Positions 5,304-6,065 of a DNA stretch of 6,065 nucleotides are shown one piece after another. Where the stretch lies: assembly GCA_030043865.1 (NCBI GenBank), contig JASHWZ010000115.1, positions 1 through 6,065 on the forward strand, read 5' to 3'. The position numbers were made by a program, and so were the translations under genes. Source of the stretch: Thermoplasmata archaeon. GTDB taxonomy: Archaea > Thermoplasmatota > Thermoplasmata > Lutacidiplasmatales > UBA184. The notes beneath the pieces are model-generated. The model ran no database searches, had not been told where the DNA came from, and saw only the letters and a program-made list of their open reading frames with translations. The stretch's first letter is position 1, and each line of letters starts with the position of its first letter.

Positions 5304-6065
5304 TTAGTTCGCGGGCTTCTCGTCCTCGGCCGTGTTCTCGTCGTTCGCCAGCTCTCGTGGGGACTTCTTGAACATCTGCTGACTCATCCGCTCGAGCCGC
5401 TGGATCAGCGCGTCGATGTCTTCGGGTGGCTCGGCGCTGCTGGATGGGGTGCCGGGGGGAGAAGCTGGCCCGGCGCCCGGAGTTACGGGTGTGGGTCCGA
5501 GCGACGCCCCCGCGGGGGGCCCCGCGGTTCCTGCGGGAGCTGCCACCCCTTGCCACGCCTGGACCGGGAACGTAGAGGAAGGTCCCGACGGACGCCGGCG
5601 CGACCGTCGGCCGCGGCCCAGCTCGAAGACGATCAGGCCGATCAAGATCAGGCCGACGATCACGGCGCCCACCACCACCGCCCACCACGGAACCGGAGAG
5701 GCCCCGAAAGATGGACCCGGTGACGGGGGGCCCGCAAGGACCGTGAAGTAGACCGAGGGGGCGAACGTCCCCTGCTCGCCGCTGATCGCGACCGGACCAG
5801 CACCGGAGGCGGGGACGGTGAACGTGCACGTGAAACCGCCGTTCGTGTTCGCGAGCGGGTTGCAGAGCGTGCTCGTCGAGTTCCAGAGCACCGCCACGTG
5901 CTCGCCGGCCACGAATCCAGTGCCGGTGACTTCGACACTGGCGCCAACCTTCGCCGTGGTCGGGTTCACGGACACGGCCGGCACGACCGAGAACGTCGCG
6001 AACACCGTCACCGACCCCTGAACGGCCTCGACGGAGTGGTCGCCACCGGGGGCGGCCGGAACCGC
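5304..6065 (-). CDS. Ig-like repeat surface protein, C-terminal part
   Basis: Only the last 253 residues are in the window. The frame is open to the right edge, so the true start lies beyond 6065 and the GTG at 6011 is an internal valine. Numbering from the edge, the first 28 or so residues end one repeat (AVPAAPGGDHSVEAV to FSVVP). A further repeat runs from about 29 to 111, with VSVNPTTAKVGASVEVTGTGF then FTVPASGAGPVAI and YFTVLAG, the pattern of IPT/TIG-like Ig domains. That repeat has two cysteines (about 68 and 80) that could pair and a sequon, NST, at about 62. A Pro/Ser linker leads to one membrane helix (about 125-148, WWAVVVGAV to IGLIVF). GRGRRSRRR follows, which by the positive-inside rule puts the C-terminus in the cytoplasm. 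The tail of about 95 residues is Pro/Gly/Ala-rich and ends in a charged helical stretch, EDIDALIQRLERMSQQM. Probable role: cell-surface adhesin, S-layer-associated or receptor-like protein. The exact function is unknown. Confidence 0.88.
   Translation of the reverse strand, partial: AVPAAPGGDHSVEAVQGSVTVFATFSVVPAVSVNPTTAKVGASVEVTGTGFVAGEHVAVLWNSTSTLCNPLANTNGGFTCTFTVPASGAGPVAISGEQGTFAPSVYFTVLAGPPSPGPSFGASPVPWWAVVVGAVIVGLILIGLIVFELGRGRRSRRRPSGPSSTFPVQAWQGVAAPAGTAGPPAGASLGPTPVTPGAGPASPPGTPSSSAEPPEDIDALIQRLERMSQQMFKKSPRELANDENTAEDEKPAN

Noticed and set aside
5416..5751. Plus-strand frames opposite the surface protein tail
   Set aside because: They mirror the Pro/Gly/Ala-rich region, whose low complexity opens several frames.
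6009..6011. GTG as the start of the surface protein
   Set aside because: The frame stays open to the edge and the 18 upstream codons continue the Ig-like repeat pattern, so this GTG is internal.

Overview
This is a GC-rich window with five protein genes. Four are complete and one runs off the right edge. I see no rRNA, tRNA, CRISPR array, insertion sequence or integrase. The organism is most likely a GC-rich archaeon, possibly from the Thermoplasmatota side of the tree. Three observations support this. Two, and perhaps three, start codons have a TATA-like element centred about 25-26 bases upstream and no usable Shine-Dalgarno, as expected for leaderless archaeal transcripts. Predicted extracellular parts carry N-X-S/T sequons. 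The right-hand gene is a membrane-anchored, Ig-like repeat surface protein with an internally facing tail. The lineage is an inference; no marker gene is present to settle it.

Layout, left to right. Bases 1-111 hold no gene I can support. A family-4-type glycosyltransferase lies on the minus strand (112-1182). A 249-base spacer with several short palindromes follows. Next is a 701-residue polytopic membrane protein on the minus strand (1432-3537), with an architecture like GT-C glycosyltransferases: about 14-15 membrane helices and then an outside domain with sequons. A 137-base divergent spacer (3538-3674) carries one promoter for each side. GDP-mannose 4,6-dehydratase (gmd, 3675-4652) reads rightward. 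After a 107-base spacer with a perfect 16-base palindrome comes a Nudix hydrolase (4760-5281), also rightward. A 22-base convergent spacer with a GC-rich hairpin separates it from the minus-strand surface protein (5304 to beyond 6065).

The first three genes fit a surface-glycan theme. Gmd makes GDP-4-keto-6-deoxymannose, precursor of GDP-fucose, GDP-rhamnose and related 6-deoxy sugars. The GT4 enzyme could transfer a nucleotide-activated sugar on the cytoplasmic face, and the membrane protein could act in glycan transfer at or across the membrane. The reductase or epimerase that would finish the deoxysugar is not in the window. The Nudix enzyme and the surface protein may be unrelated neighbours, although the surface protein is a plausible recipient of such glycans. 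I found no convincing previously undescribed system. The best leads are the unclassified GT-C-like protein, the surface protein's long internal tail, and the palindrome between gmd and the Nudix gene.
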